Program-made: the position numbers and the translations under genes
Part shown: positions 40,740 through 52,098 of the stretch, piece by piece
Numbering within the stretch: the first letter of the stretch is position 1
Layout: each line of letters begins with the position of its first letter
Source of the DNA: Loxodes magnus
Lineage: Eukaryota; Ciliophora; Karyorelictea; Loxodida; Loxodidae
Assembly (NCBI GenBank): GCA_946699065.1
Contig: CAMPDV010000077.1
Location: forward strand, 434,001 to 498,000
Direction of reading: 5' to 3'
DNA: 64,000 nt
The notes under the pieces: model-generated
Told to the model about the DNA's origin: nothing
The model's input: the letters and a program-made list of their open reading frames with translations, nothing else
Database searches by the model: none

Positions 40740-42178
40740 CATATAAGTAGTAAAACTGTTTATTTACCTTTCATCCATCAGTCCTACTTTACTTGTTGCT
40801 CATATTTATCTCCTACTTTTTATATACTGCTTCAAAATTTTCCAGATCATTTTATCATTGTAGTAATTCAACATTTAATTCGAAAATTTCCATTCTTCTT
40901 CTAAGTAACTTTTAATGAAAGCTTTTAACTTTAAAATTGGTTTTTTTAACTACTTTTAAATAGTAAATTTAAGACTATTATAGCATGATTGTATGTTAAA
41001 ATCTTTTATAAATCAATAATTTTTTAAGTCTTAAAATTCCTAAATAAGATCTTGTAGAACTTCATATAATTAAATGTGAACAAAGCTATCCAATTCTCCA
41101 TAAATGCATTCTCATAGTACTTAGCTTTGAAGTGTCTTTGCTATAAATTGTATAAGAAACTACGGTAAAAGGTTCTAAATTTATAAATAGAAATTATTTC
41201 TCTAATCTTAAATTTATTTAGTTTCGTATATGTATAAAATGGAAACTTTCTTGTTCTTTTATCAATATCTTCAAAGTAAAAATGCGAAGTTTACATTGAT
41301 CTCATCCTTTCTGTAGTATCTTAAAAGAATTTTTCTCTGTTTTTGTTAAAAGCTTTTTTGCGATTTTCATAATTCACATCTATTTCAAAATATTAGGTTA
41401 GTATCTCCAAGTTTTTAAAATATCTCAGATTAGCAATTTTTGTTTTGCTAAATAGAAAAAAAATATCGGAGTACGGATTTTTTTACGTGTCTTATCGTAA
41501 TTTTAAATAAAACTTTGAGTATTTCATAGTTACGTAATATTCAAAAGATAATCAATTAAATATATGAAGCATGATTCATCAAACGTTGAGTTTTGACTTT
41601 TGAATGCATATCTTGCTACTTTTCTTTAACTAGCATGTATGTCTTTCTTTATTTTTCCGATCTCCTTAGATTCGTTCATGGAATAACTTCCTAGCCATAC
41701 TCAGTTTTAGAGCATAAAAAGATTTGAAAAATTTATTTAAAGTTTTAAGGATTGATATACTGTTATTTTGACAATTTTAATATGGTTCCATTAATACATT
41801 TCTGATATTTTTACAATATTTCTTAGCAATGGATTTTATAATATTCGTATTTATAAAAAGTATATTCATAGTAAATACCTTATTATATCTTTTAATTTTT
41901 AATTGCTCAAACTTATGTTATCATTAACGTCTTCTTTTCTTTTATTCTTAGTTTTAAGCATATATATTCACACTTATTAATATTAATGTTCAATTTTACT
42001 CATCCAAATACTTTACACGTTGCTTTTAATCAATAAATTCATATGATCTTCGTTATAAATCAATGAAAGATGATATGCTCAAGCTTCAGTAATAATTACA
42101 CTTACCCTAATTTTAAAACCAAATTGTTTTTAATTAGTTTCTAAATACCTGGCAATAATATTATAGAAGATAAATAAT
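40740..42178 (-). pseudogene. LINE ORF2 copy 3, C-terminal part (minus strand)
   Basis: On the minus strand, KTEYGQEVIPW aligns with KAEYGGELVLW of copy 2, STFDESCFIYLIDYL with STFNESCYIDLNWL, and LNKFKIREIISIYKF with LNKHYVREINSIYK of copy 1. The frame shifts several times, so it is an old relic. It is separated from the upstream half of the same ORF by a SINE-like insertion. Confidence 0.65.
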
Positions 42179-42606
42179 TAATTAATTAAGATGATTATTA
42201 TAGAGTGCATAGCGCTCAATTTGCGCGCAGCTCTTTCAATAGTAATATTTAAAATTAAAAAAAATGTTCTTATGTTTCTTGTTAAAATTCTAGAAGTCCA
42301 ATGAATCATTTAAACTTCTCCAAATGGGGAATTTTCTTATTAAAAATAATTCTTAAATCTTGAGTCAAATGCTTAATTCTTCTTGAATAAGGTCCAAATA
42401 AGAATTAGTTATTAAGTCATTAATTAGAAAATCCGTCAGTCAAACTTCCATACTGCTAGACAGAACCCTCGGATAAGTTAAGTTTATCTCTTCTGAGCTT
42501 GTCCATCCTTTCCCGTGGTGGCATATAATGCGAGATTACTCGCAACGCAGTATACGCTGCACCAGATTGTCTACTAGTTTTCCTGACTCGGTCATATCCA
42601 TTTTAT
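42179..42606 (-). mobile_element. SINE-like family A, copy 1
   Basis: About 420 bases bounded by ATAAATAAT at 42170-42178 and 42607-42615. The left end is shared hairpin copy 4 (GCGC/GCGC variant) beside a TAAT tail; the right end has a more GC-rich structured block (about 42460-42600). Two further copies lie at 50.65 and 60.3 kb. It splits ORF2 copy 3. No ORF. Confidence 0.75.
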
Positions 42607-42615
42607 ATAAATAAT

Positions 42616-45600
42616 AACAAGAACAGAACCATTTGGAATTCCTTGTAATATTCCATTACTTTATTATAAACTTCTGGAAATGTACTATCTAAAATAAATT
42701 TAATATCTATTTTATAATTAAAGAAGTCAAAACAGATTTTTTAGGGTAAGAGATAGTTTTATTTTACATAAATGATGAAGCAATAGTCTTCTGTTATTAG
42801 TATCAAACATCTTTACTACATCTAAAAGGGTTGTAAGAAGGTACTTTGATTTTCCCACCTTCTACTTAAATAAATAATTGACTGTAAAGCTTAAACTTGA
42901 TGTATGCTTTTCTACTCTTTAAAAATCCTTATTAAAAGAGGTGCCTAATTTTACGCTAATAAATATACATAGAGTCATAAATTAGTATTTTATCAAATAT
43001 TTTTAAATTACATTTATAAGCGTATTAGTTTTCAATTCTTCCAATCACTCTTAGAATCATTTTTGTAAATTGAAAAAATTCTTACTTATTTGAGTTAATC
43101 AGGGATTATTTACTTTCTCAACATATTATTAATGAATTTTTATTATACAAGATGAAGTTCTTTATTAGCATTTTTAGATTATTTATTATTGGTTAGTCTC
43201 TTTATAATTTCCTAAACTTCTTTAAAAATAAGATAAATTCCTTACAAATAAGAATCCTAGTATTCTTTTACAAAGGTACAACTTCTGAAAATATTAAAAA
43301 TCCTTTAATTGCTGTTTTTTATTTCTTCTTCATTATATATCTAACTTAATTTATTATTGTGTGTCACCTTTATTTGATTTACCACATTATTTGTCAATTC
43401 TTTAAAAATAAGTATCCATTTTAAATTTACTTGGATCTTGCCTATCATGAGTCTTGATGATTTAAGTTTATTTTTCTTGATTTTTCCGATATATCAAATC
43501 CTAATCTTTTCTATTTAATTTAATTATCTGTTTATTAGATATAGAGAGTTTCTCCCTTCAGTTGGAGAAATTTTTTTGATAAAGAAACCTTCATTTATGC
43601 AGTTTATTCTAAATATATATTACCATTTATATTATTTTCCTTTTATTAAAATTGGTAATATTTTATTATTTTTGTCCTTACCTTTGCAATATAAGATAAG
43701 CATATCATTATTTTTCGATAGAGAATATATTTTGCTATAGGTTGTTATTCTATTAACTTTGGATCACTTAGTATTTAGAATTGTTCTTATTTACATATTC
43801 TAGAATTTTAAATTTCTCTTACTATCCGATCTGTCTATAAAAATCTACCTTAAATTTACTGCAAAAATGAAGATTAGAGCTAATTACTATCATAATGTTG
43901 AGTTTTCCGAACTTAGGATTTCCATAGAGTTTAATAATTTATAAATTCGTTGATAACATTTTTTAATAGGCTTTGTTAATTCTTAGTTATCCATCTAGAG
44001 GAGATAAAGGTTGTTGTTCACATCCTGCTAAAAGTTATTATTTTTTATTGGTGAAGTCCGTTATTTCTTAAGTGCCATTTTCTATATCAATAGATTTATG
44101 TATATTGAAAATAATATTTTCCCAATTATTAATAAGTTAAGTACTTTTTTTTTGATCTATATGCTTATAGTTTCTTTTCCTTGGATTAAGAAATCCCCTT
44201 GCTTATTTAAACATTTTTTAAGGGAGCAAATTAATTACTTATCTGTTTTTAGCCTATTTTTATTTATATTATATCTAATGGAATTTTTAGTTTTCTCATA
44301 GACTGGTTATATTACTTCCTAATATGCTCTTATCTACTATACAATTGCATTATACCAAACTATTTATGCTTATTTCACAGCATTAAAAATATTTATTATC
44401 CTTCAAGGAAATTATTATAGTTAGTATGCTAGCATATTTATCCATGAACATATTCAGCATTATGATAGAGAATTTGAAGAATCTAGTTGTATTAATCTAC
44501 CAAATTATCTTCTTCAAATGCTTCGAAATAATCTAAGCATTCTTTAAGTTTAGCCTAATATTATTCCCTTCTGATCCTTACTCAAATTTTATATTTTCTC
44601 GATTTTAAAGCTAACTCTAGGATCGAGAATTGGCTGGTTTATATTGATGTTTTAAGTATGTAATTATAGTAGCATTGAAAAATTGAGCTGCGTCAAATCA
44701 ACTACTGGGTAAAGCTAGAAAGTTAAAGAATTGATTTTTGTTAATATGATAATTGGTTATAACATAGACGTTGCAATAAGTACTATAATTAGCTCGGATT
44801 CTAAAAGTACCTAAATTTGGATTGTTAATTAATTATAAATCTTATTCTTTAATCAAATCTTATATCCTTAAAGAATTATCTTTTTTTATCTGCCATTTTT
44901 ACTACCATAATAGCGAAAGAGAGCAGAAAGTCTCCCTCTATCTTATACTTCTCTAATTATAATTTCTAAATTTTGTTATGATTAATCTTTAAAACCTTAG
45001 AATTTTCATCTGTTGGCATATAGCATGTTGCAAATTATATTTATTAGCTTTAACTAGAAAAAATCGACCATCTTGTTCTCCAAAATCAAGTTAAATTTAC
45101 CCAGATTGCAACTCATCTTTAATAAGGAAGCACATTCCAGCAACTCTTATACTTGAAATGCAATTTTTATAATGATTTCTATATCCACGAATCTATTTTG
45201 AAGAAAGCTTTATTGTTGTCCTGTTTCCTTAATAATATCTACATAAACTTAATGCTATAGAGTAGATTTTTAATTACTTAATTATTTAATGATTATTTAA
45301 TTCCTATTACAGTGAATTAATTGTAAAATATTTGCTTTTTATCCTCCTTACGTACTTTAATCATAAATGGTCATAAACTAGAGAATTTTTAACCATTTTA
45401 AATTTAAATATAAAGTAAGTTTGGAGCTTATTGTGATGTTTTTGTATAGTATATTATAACGAATAAAGTCACTGAATCATATTCTTATAATAATTATCTA
45501 TTTATCTATTTTAATTAGTACTGTATTTCTATCACATATCGCAAGATTTAATCTACAAGACAAAGTGATAAATTTATTTTGTATAATTGTGAGGAGATAC

Positions 45601-45650
45601 TACTTTTATCATAGTTTAAATAATAAGTATTGTACAATTTATTATTTTTT
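42616..45650 (-). pseudogene. LINE ORF2 copy 3, endonuclease and RT N-terminal part (minus strand)
   Basis: RT motif A reads TLLDVVKMFDTNNRRLLLHH near 42790-42850, matching TLIDVEKMFDSLERRLLF in copy 2. Near 44890-45070 the text YANRWKFQGFKDQSQQNLEI lines up with the endonuclease segment YKPDSGKNQDIKDQLYELLN of copy 2. Text between and beyond is too decayed to follow. Together with 40740-42178 it is one old full-length-like ORF2 relic. Confidence 0.55.
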
Positions 45651-45709
45651 TAATTATACTTCTTTAATACCACTTCAATATCAATATTTTGATTAATAAT
45701 TTATATAAA

Positions 45710-46560
45710 ATGGAAGGATTCTAAAAGGTTTCTAAACCACCTCTAAGAAGTTGGAGAGGAAACCTGAATCCAATATTGAATAGCCTTCTTTCTCTCAACC
45801 CTAACCTTTTTCTTAATCCTAACAACCTGAAGAGGAACAGAAACGAGCTTTGAAGACTAAACATATGCAATAGCTCCGATCTCATAAGATAAGCCAAAAA
45901 AAAGCAGATGAAGTCTGGTCTTCTCAAGGAGGTCTCGGAGTTCAATCCTTCTAGTCAGATGAGTGTGGAATAGCTCATCAAAGTGGTACTGAATCTCCAG
46001 GAAGAGGTTAAGAAGCTGAAAAAGGACAATGACAAGCTAATGGAGAATTTGAACAAGCAAGAGGAAATAAAATCAAGACTCATGTCTTAGGAGAGAGATC
46101 TAAACGCTTTCTGGAACATATCTCAACGTCAAATCAGCTAATCCCAGAATCAAGATTAAAAATACAGAGAAATTGACGGAAATTAGCACAGTTAGTAGAA
46201 AATCAGCAAAAATTGCAAAAGAAAATTGAATCAAGAGATTAGAAATAAGACAAGATGGAGATCAAAGAAATTTAAGTTGACAAACCTTTTTACAAGTGAG
46301 AAGTGAAATCCTGCTACTACTGTGGATCAAGAGAGCACTTGTGAAGGAAGTTGATGGAATTCCTAAATTACAAACAGAGTTACTGGCAAAAGCAAAGATA
46401 ACAGTAGGAAAAAAGGAAGAGGTAGCAACAACTCTAACTAAGAAGGAATAGAGAACAGTTATGGATGAAAGTTCTTGGGAATCTATGCAATAAAAAGGAA
46501 ACTAATAATGGAAGAGGAACAAGAGACTTTAAGAACAAACAAGGCAGGATAGGTGGTGGA
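45710..46560 (+). pseudogene. Gag-like unit, plus strand (45.7 kb)
   Basis: The start ATG gives MEGFQKVSKPPLRSWRG, followed by a coiled coil with VLNLQEEVKKLKKDNDKLME, and a knuckle CYYCGSREHLWRKL in which the fourth ligand Cys is replaced by Leu. At least one frame change separates coiled coil and knuckle. TAA, TAG and TGA occur as sense codons. No RT accompanies it. Confidence 0.65.
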
Positions 46561-46843
46561 TGAGTACGAACATTAAATTTAAGCATCTGGAGGCAGGTTG
46601 TAAATAGGTTTAAATACCTAAAAAAAGGTCAAGCACATTTATTCAGAATCTCAATCATATCATTATTTACAGATAAAAATTATTCTATAATGGACTTAAA
46701 AATGCTTAATTAAATAATGCTTCTTTTCATTTCTCTTATCATTCTATGTTAGTTTAATCTAATTTATAAAAGGAGGCTGAACTCAATCATTCTTGATTTT
46801 AAAATCTGATATATCTATATTGTAATTTTATTATTAAAAAAAT

Positions 46844-47108
46844 GATATTATAGAGTGCATAACCCTATAATAGGGCGCATCTCTCTAAAAAAGTCAATTT
46901 ATAAGTCTCTTCAGTCTCCAATATTCACAAAGCATTTTCTCTTCTAATTGCGGGCAAGGTTTGCGATTCAAAATCTCCAAAGCACAGGACGCCAACAGGC
47001 GATTACAGGTAATTTCCAACCCATGATGAAGAGATTAGTCAGGACCAACATTTAGAACAGGTTGCTTCACAGTCAGTTCAACTCTGGGGAACTCGACCTT
47101 AAAAGGTA
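46844..47108 (-). mobile_element. Structured element with hairpin copy 5 and motif C copy 4
   Basis: The shared hairpin is at 46844-46887, in a form with stem CCCTA/TAGGG in place of GCACC/GGTGC. Motif C copy 4 follows at 46977-47032, with hairpin CGCC/GGCG in place of GAC/GTC. The element is interrupted on the right by the gag-only insertion at 47124. Confidence 0.55.
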
Positions 47109-47123
47109 AGGTCCACCCTATTT

Positions 47124-47959
47124 TTTTATTTATTTAATTTACTAAATTAAAGTGTTCGTATCTCCGGGGATTTTAAACCCCTTCAATACATACCTCCAGA
47201 GTTCGTTCCTTGAGGTTTAAAATAAAAGTTCGGGACTCCCAGTTTTTTTGGAGTTCTGGCACTCCCTTGAAAAAGCCTCCTTCTAAATATTCTTCCATCC
47301 TTGTCTACATAAATTCTTGAAAGTTCTCTCCAAATCTCTTCACTGTTTCTTCTCTGTTTATCCAAATATATCTTGCATCTCTTGTATGTGTGGAATTTTG
47401 ATTTGCACAGGTAGCACAGCTTGACGATCCTTCTGGGAGGAGTTATCTCTAAGGGTTTTGTGTATTCTAGTTCCATTTTATTTTCAGCTAAAGTTTAAGG
47501 TTAAATTCTTTTTTCTCCCAAAAGTTTCACTTCGATTTCCTGTTTCATTAATCTTTCTTCATTGTTTTAACTTTTCTATAGTAATTTTTGGTTTTCTTTC
47601 TTTAATATTTAAACTTCTTCTTATAGGTTACGGATAGATTTCATAAGTTATTCTATTATTAGCTATTCATCATTTTTCTATTTCTACATTATTTTTTAGT
47701 TACCACTTTTCATGTAGTTGCTTGATCGTGGCTATGGGAGTAAAAAGTCTCGCTTGCTTTAGTCAGTTTCTGTTGATTTAATTTCTTATTCAATTTAAGA
47801 TTATCTTTATTTTTCTAAATTTGGGGGTTAAAGAGCCTAAGAAAATTATTATATTATTAAAGAAGACGTGGTAGGAGAAGAATTAGAAGTCTCTGGTTTT
47901 TTTTCCTTTTTCTATGGAGCTGGAAAAAAACCCTTCCTGAGACCTTCTGCCATTTTTTT
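47124..47959 (-). mobile_element. Gag-only retroelement, 836 bp, with 15-base target-site duplication
   Basis: Bounded by AGGTCCACCCTATTT at 47109-47123 and 47960-47974. The minus-strand unit starts a few bases before its ATG and ends in an AT-rich tail at left after a GGGG/CCCC hairpin (about 47173-47182). It has one intact gag ORF and nothing else. It inserted into another structured element. Confidence 0.8.
47183..47953 (-). CDS. Intact gag-like protein, coiled coil plus CCHC zinc knuckle
   Basis: 256 residues from ATG to TGA, in one frame across the whole unit. N-terminus MAEGLRKGFFPAPQKK; a Gln-rich linker; a coiled coil near residues 110-155 (LQEEVQILKKENQKLL); a zinc knuckle CYLCKSKFHTYKRC with C-X2-C-X4-H-X4-C spacing; then RIYVDKDGRIFRRRLF, a conserved post-knuckle motif shared with the 33 kb and 61 kb copies. 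Internal TAA and TAG codons are read as Gln. It probably binds RNA as an ORF1-type chaperone. Being the only fully intact copy, inserted with a clean 15-base duplication, it is probably the youngest. It would need endonuclease and RT in trans. Confidence 0.85.
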
Positions 47960-47970
47960 AGGTCCACCCT

Positions 47971-48010
47971 ATTTAAATTAAATTATATTATATTATATTA
48001 TATTATATTA
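47971..48010. repeat. (ATATT)n microsatellite
   Basis: Seven or so tandem pentanucleotide units next to the target-site duplication of the gag-only element; possibly the tail of an older element. Confidence 0.7.
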
Positions 48011-50640
48011 ATAATATTATTCACTTAATTAAATTGTCTAACTAACTTAATTTTGTTATTAATATTTGGAAATTTATTGAGGCATTTTTTTTTTTTAAAG
48101 TTCAGATATTCTTTTATATGCATCAAATTTACGTTCAATTTCAGCATGTGTCAATTAAGAATATCTAATATTCAGATCATTATAAGATTCTACATTTTAA
48201 ATTCATTTTATTTTAGATTTTATAACTCTTAAAATTAAAATAAAGTTTTTAGTTAATAGTTTCTGTTATAGTTCCACAATCATTTTTAAAATAAAATGTT
48301 TCAGTTTGAACTAACTAGATGAAGCTTTATTAATAACAGATTTGTTACTTAGCTCAATCCTTTCTACTTTTGATTAATCTTAATTTAATTTTAATAATTC
48401 ATTTTTTTCTTAAAGTTCTTAATTACAAGATTTATTTAATTCTTTTCAAAATGGTTTAGTTAAATTTAAATATCAGACTAACATTTCTAGCATTAATTAA
48501 AATCTATTAAGCTTTCATTCACTCTTTCATTTTTTGTATAATTTTAAGTTTATTTGAAGGAAAGATTCAAAAATCTTTAATCTTAAACATTAATTTTACA
48601 AAAAAATTTATCAAATTATTACTCTTTTACTGTGGAGGTTGAAATATCTAAACACTGAATTTAAGTTTAAGCTTGCTTATCTAAATCCATAGTTCTTGTT
48701 TAATCTTATTCTTAAAAATTTGTTTAAAACTGAACATGATTTTCTTAGTTATGCTCAACTTCTTCCTCCATTTTTTTACTACGGCAAAATAATAAAAATC
48801 TATTTTGATTGATGTAGAAAAAGTATTTTATAGTATTTATATACTTTATAATGTTATTTATTTGTAATGGGAGTTCAAACTCTTCTTTTAATATAGAATT
48901 AATTATTCCTAAAACTATAAATTGGCTATTTTAATAATTGGTTAATTAACAATTCAAATTTTAAATTTTCTTATTTATAGCTTTTTAGATATATTTGCTT
49001 GAACTTAGGAAATACGAAATAAATGAATTAGTAATAAAAAAGTAAAAAAATAGCAAATATACTTAATAATAATAATAGTAAAAATAAAGGCATTTATTTA
49101 TAAAAGCTCTAAAAATTAAATCTTAAAATGATTATTTTAAAATATTGTTATTTTATAATTATTATATTTAGTTATATAGATAAGATCTTACTATTTAAAT
49201 TGAAAGTTTAATAGAGGAAATATTTTATTTAAATGAAAAGATAAAAATAAAAACATTTTTAACTTAAATTGATGATTTATCTTAAATATTCCTGAGATTT
49301 TCAACTTCTGAAAAAAAGAGTATTATTGATTATTTATTGGGAGCCAAAAAACAAGTTCATATTTATGAAAAATTGATAAACACATTTTTTTAAATAAAGC
49401 AAGACCATAGAGTTATTAATTATAGGAATGAAAGATATCTTTATTAAATATTTATATTCCAAATTTAATTCATTTAAAATCCTTAAGTTTGCTTAAAAAC
49501 GGTAGATTTTTTGTAATAGGACTAGTTATTATTTGAGCCAAGTATTTTCTTTCTAATTATTTCATTGTCTATAAGCTAAACTTTGGAGATCCTCGGCCAG
49601 AATTTTTTCATCTCCTTCCAAAATGTTTAATCTTGCATTATCTTACATTCTTTAAATCTTTAACAGTGTCTTATTAAGTACTTTCTAAATTAAAAAAATG
49701 AAATTTCTTCTTAATTCATATATTTTTACTTTTTTGAGATTCTTATGTTCGATTTCCATTGGAATCGCTTAGTTGAACTCTAAGAATTGATGCTGTTAAT
49801 CCTATCATTACAAAGTTATCTAATTTTATAACTTTTCTTCTGGATCTTGATTTTTTAGTCTCATTTAGCAGCTTCTTTTTCACTTTATCGAGTTATGAAT
49901 TGTGAATTGTTATTTGGCTCTTCTTTTTTTTCGAAATTTTCTTTAAAATTAAAGCAGGAAGTTTGTATATTTCCATATATAGCATGAATTTCGATAGCAT
50001 GCTAAAGTTATTCCAACTGCTTTTCTTATCAACAAATTCTCTTATTAATTGGAAAATGATTTTAGACGTTTATTTCATGACTATTCCAAGGTTTTGCTCT
50101 TTACTTATGTCCTTAAGGGAATAATTTGTATTAAGATTTCTGATGCTTACTCCTTCTGCTGTTATTTCTGATTCTTTGAGGAGATAGTGTAAAAGTTATT
50201 CTACCATTTTTTGATGACCAAAAACTATCAATATTTCGAATACAATTTTATACTTTTAAAGTTTGATGCTACAACAAAGAATGATAATAGCATGAGATTA
50301 AATTAGAGGGAAATAATTGCTATTAGTAATTATATCTATTAACTAAGAAATTTTGCTTATCATTTTGGCCTTTCATAAATTTGCTATCCACTAGATATAA
50401 AATGGAATATAGTTTAAAACTTGTGATTATATTAGAATTAAGTAATAAAATTAATGCAACTATTTATTATTATTTATTAAATAATTAGCTTATTAATAAA
50501 CAATTTAATCCTATAAACAGTTTATCTCATTTAAAAATAGTTTAATGTTTAATATCCCTAATTAATTTTAACTATAATATATATTTAATTTTCTATTGTA
50601 ATCATATTATATTACTTATTATAATAAATAAAGATATAAA
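48011..50640. pseudogene. Decayed retroelement region, strand unclear
   Basis: On the plus strand near 48800 there is an RT motif-A-like ILIDVEKVFYSI, comparable with TLIDVEKMFDSL of copy 2. Other frames on the minus strand near 49560-50000 read Lys/Gln-rich. I cannot follow any domain beyond short stretches, so I call it only a probable ORF2 relic. Confidence 0.3.
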
Positions 50641-50650
50641 TAAATAAAAA

Positions 50651-51065
50651 TTATTATAGAGCGCGTAGCACCTAATTGGCATGCAGCTCTTTCAATAGTA
50701 ATATTTAAAATTAAGAAAAATGTTCTTATGTTTCTTGTTAAAATTCTAGAAGTCCAATGAGTCATGTCAGTTTCTCCAAATGGGGAATCTTCTTATTAAA
50801 AATAATTCTTAAATCTTGAGTCAAATGCTTAATTCTTCTTGAATAAGGTCCAAATAAGAATTAGTCATTAAGTCATTAAGTCATTAATTAGAAAATCCGT
50901 CAGTCAAACTTCCATACTGCTAGAGAGAACCCTCGGGATAAGTTAGGCATGTCTCAACTGAGCTTATCCACCCTTCCCTATGGTGGCATCTAGTGCAAGA
51001 TTACTCGCAATGCAGAATACACTGCACCAGATTACTTACTAGTTTTTCAAACGTGGCTACATCCC
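50651..51065 (-). mobile_element. SINE-like family A, copy 2
   Basis: Very similar to 42193-42600 over its length, including the shared hairpin (copy 6, 50653-50692) at left and the GC-richer block at right. One internal tandem expansion, TCATTAAG repeated, distinguishes it. The left tail is TAAATAAA. Target-site duplication not clear. Confidence 0.75.
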
Positions 51066-51079
51066 TTTTATTTAATAAT

Positions 51080-51800
51080 TAGGAATACAATAGTAGCATA
51101 AATACTTTTACGAAATACGTTAAAAGTAAGATTCAATATAAATTTTATTAAGTAACTACTTAAAGATTAAAAAGATACCTCTGCAAAGTAGTTTATAGGA
51201 TAATTAGAATAATAATAATAATTCCCATAAATTACCTAACCAAAATTAAATAAATAATATTGAAAAGAAATAATTTGTATATAAAAACTCAGATTATAAA
51301 GCTACAAATTTCGAAAATACCTTCGAAACAGACATTATTAATCAAGAATTTTCGTTTTATTTATGGAAAATTTGAGCATATTCTGGATTGCAATTGCATA
51401 GAGATATATGAGAATAGATAATAGCAAAGATTGGATAATGTAACATTTGAAGATTAATAATCATTAGCAAAATTATGACAGCTAATTTCTATAAAAAATT
51501 TTAATTAATTGATATGCAAATTAAAATATTTCAAAGGATGTTATTTAAAAGGGGATTAGAATTATTTTAATTGGTAAAAGATAAATGATAAGAAAATTCT
51601 GAGACTTGCTTTGAAGTAGTGAATGGAAGAATTGTCTGATTAACTAATGTTCTTTCTTTTTCCATTTCTCCTTTTTAAATATCGATTAAGAAAGCAGAGC
51701 CAGTTGTAGTTAAAACATTATCTAAAGAAGAGATGCATATTAGTTTTCTCTCCATCTTTAAATACATGGTATAAAAATTCTTCTTGAAGCCTTACATATT
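51080..51800 (+). pseudogene. LINE ORF2 C-terminal relic, copy 4
   Basis: The plus strand reads FRFIYGKFEHILDCNCIEIY and continues Lys/Gln-rich, resembling the region after the RT in copies 1 and 2 where a CxC..E..H motif occurs. Only this part is recognisable. Confidence 0.35.
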
Positions 51801-52098
51801 TTATTATAGCTATGAGCAATAAATAAAACAATTAATGTTGTATCCATATGATTCTACTAAACTTCTAAATAATAAACTACATAATTAAAGATATATAGTA
51901 ATTGAGTATAATGTATTTAGTTATAAATAATAGTTTGTTTAATAAATATATTGCTAATAAACATCTAAATGATAGTTATAGGACTAATATGATAGCAGTC
52001 TCATTGTAAGTAGCTTATATCATTCTTAAGCTTATGCTTAATATAATTATTTACATTAGCTTAAATTAACTTTATTTATATTTGTTATTATAATAAAG

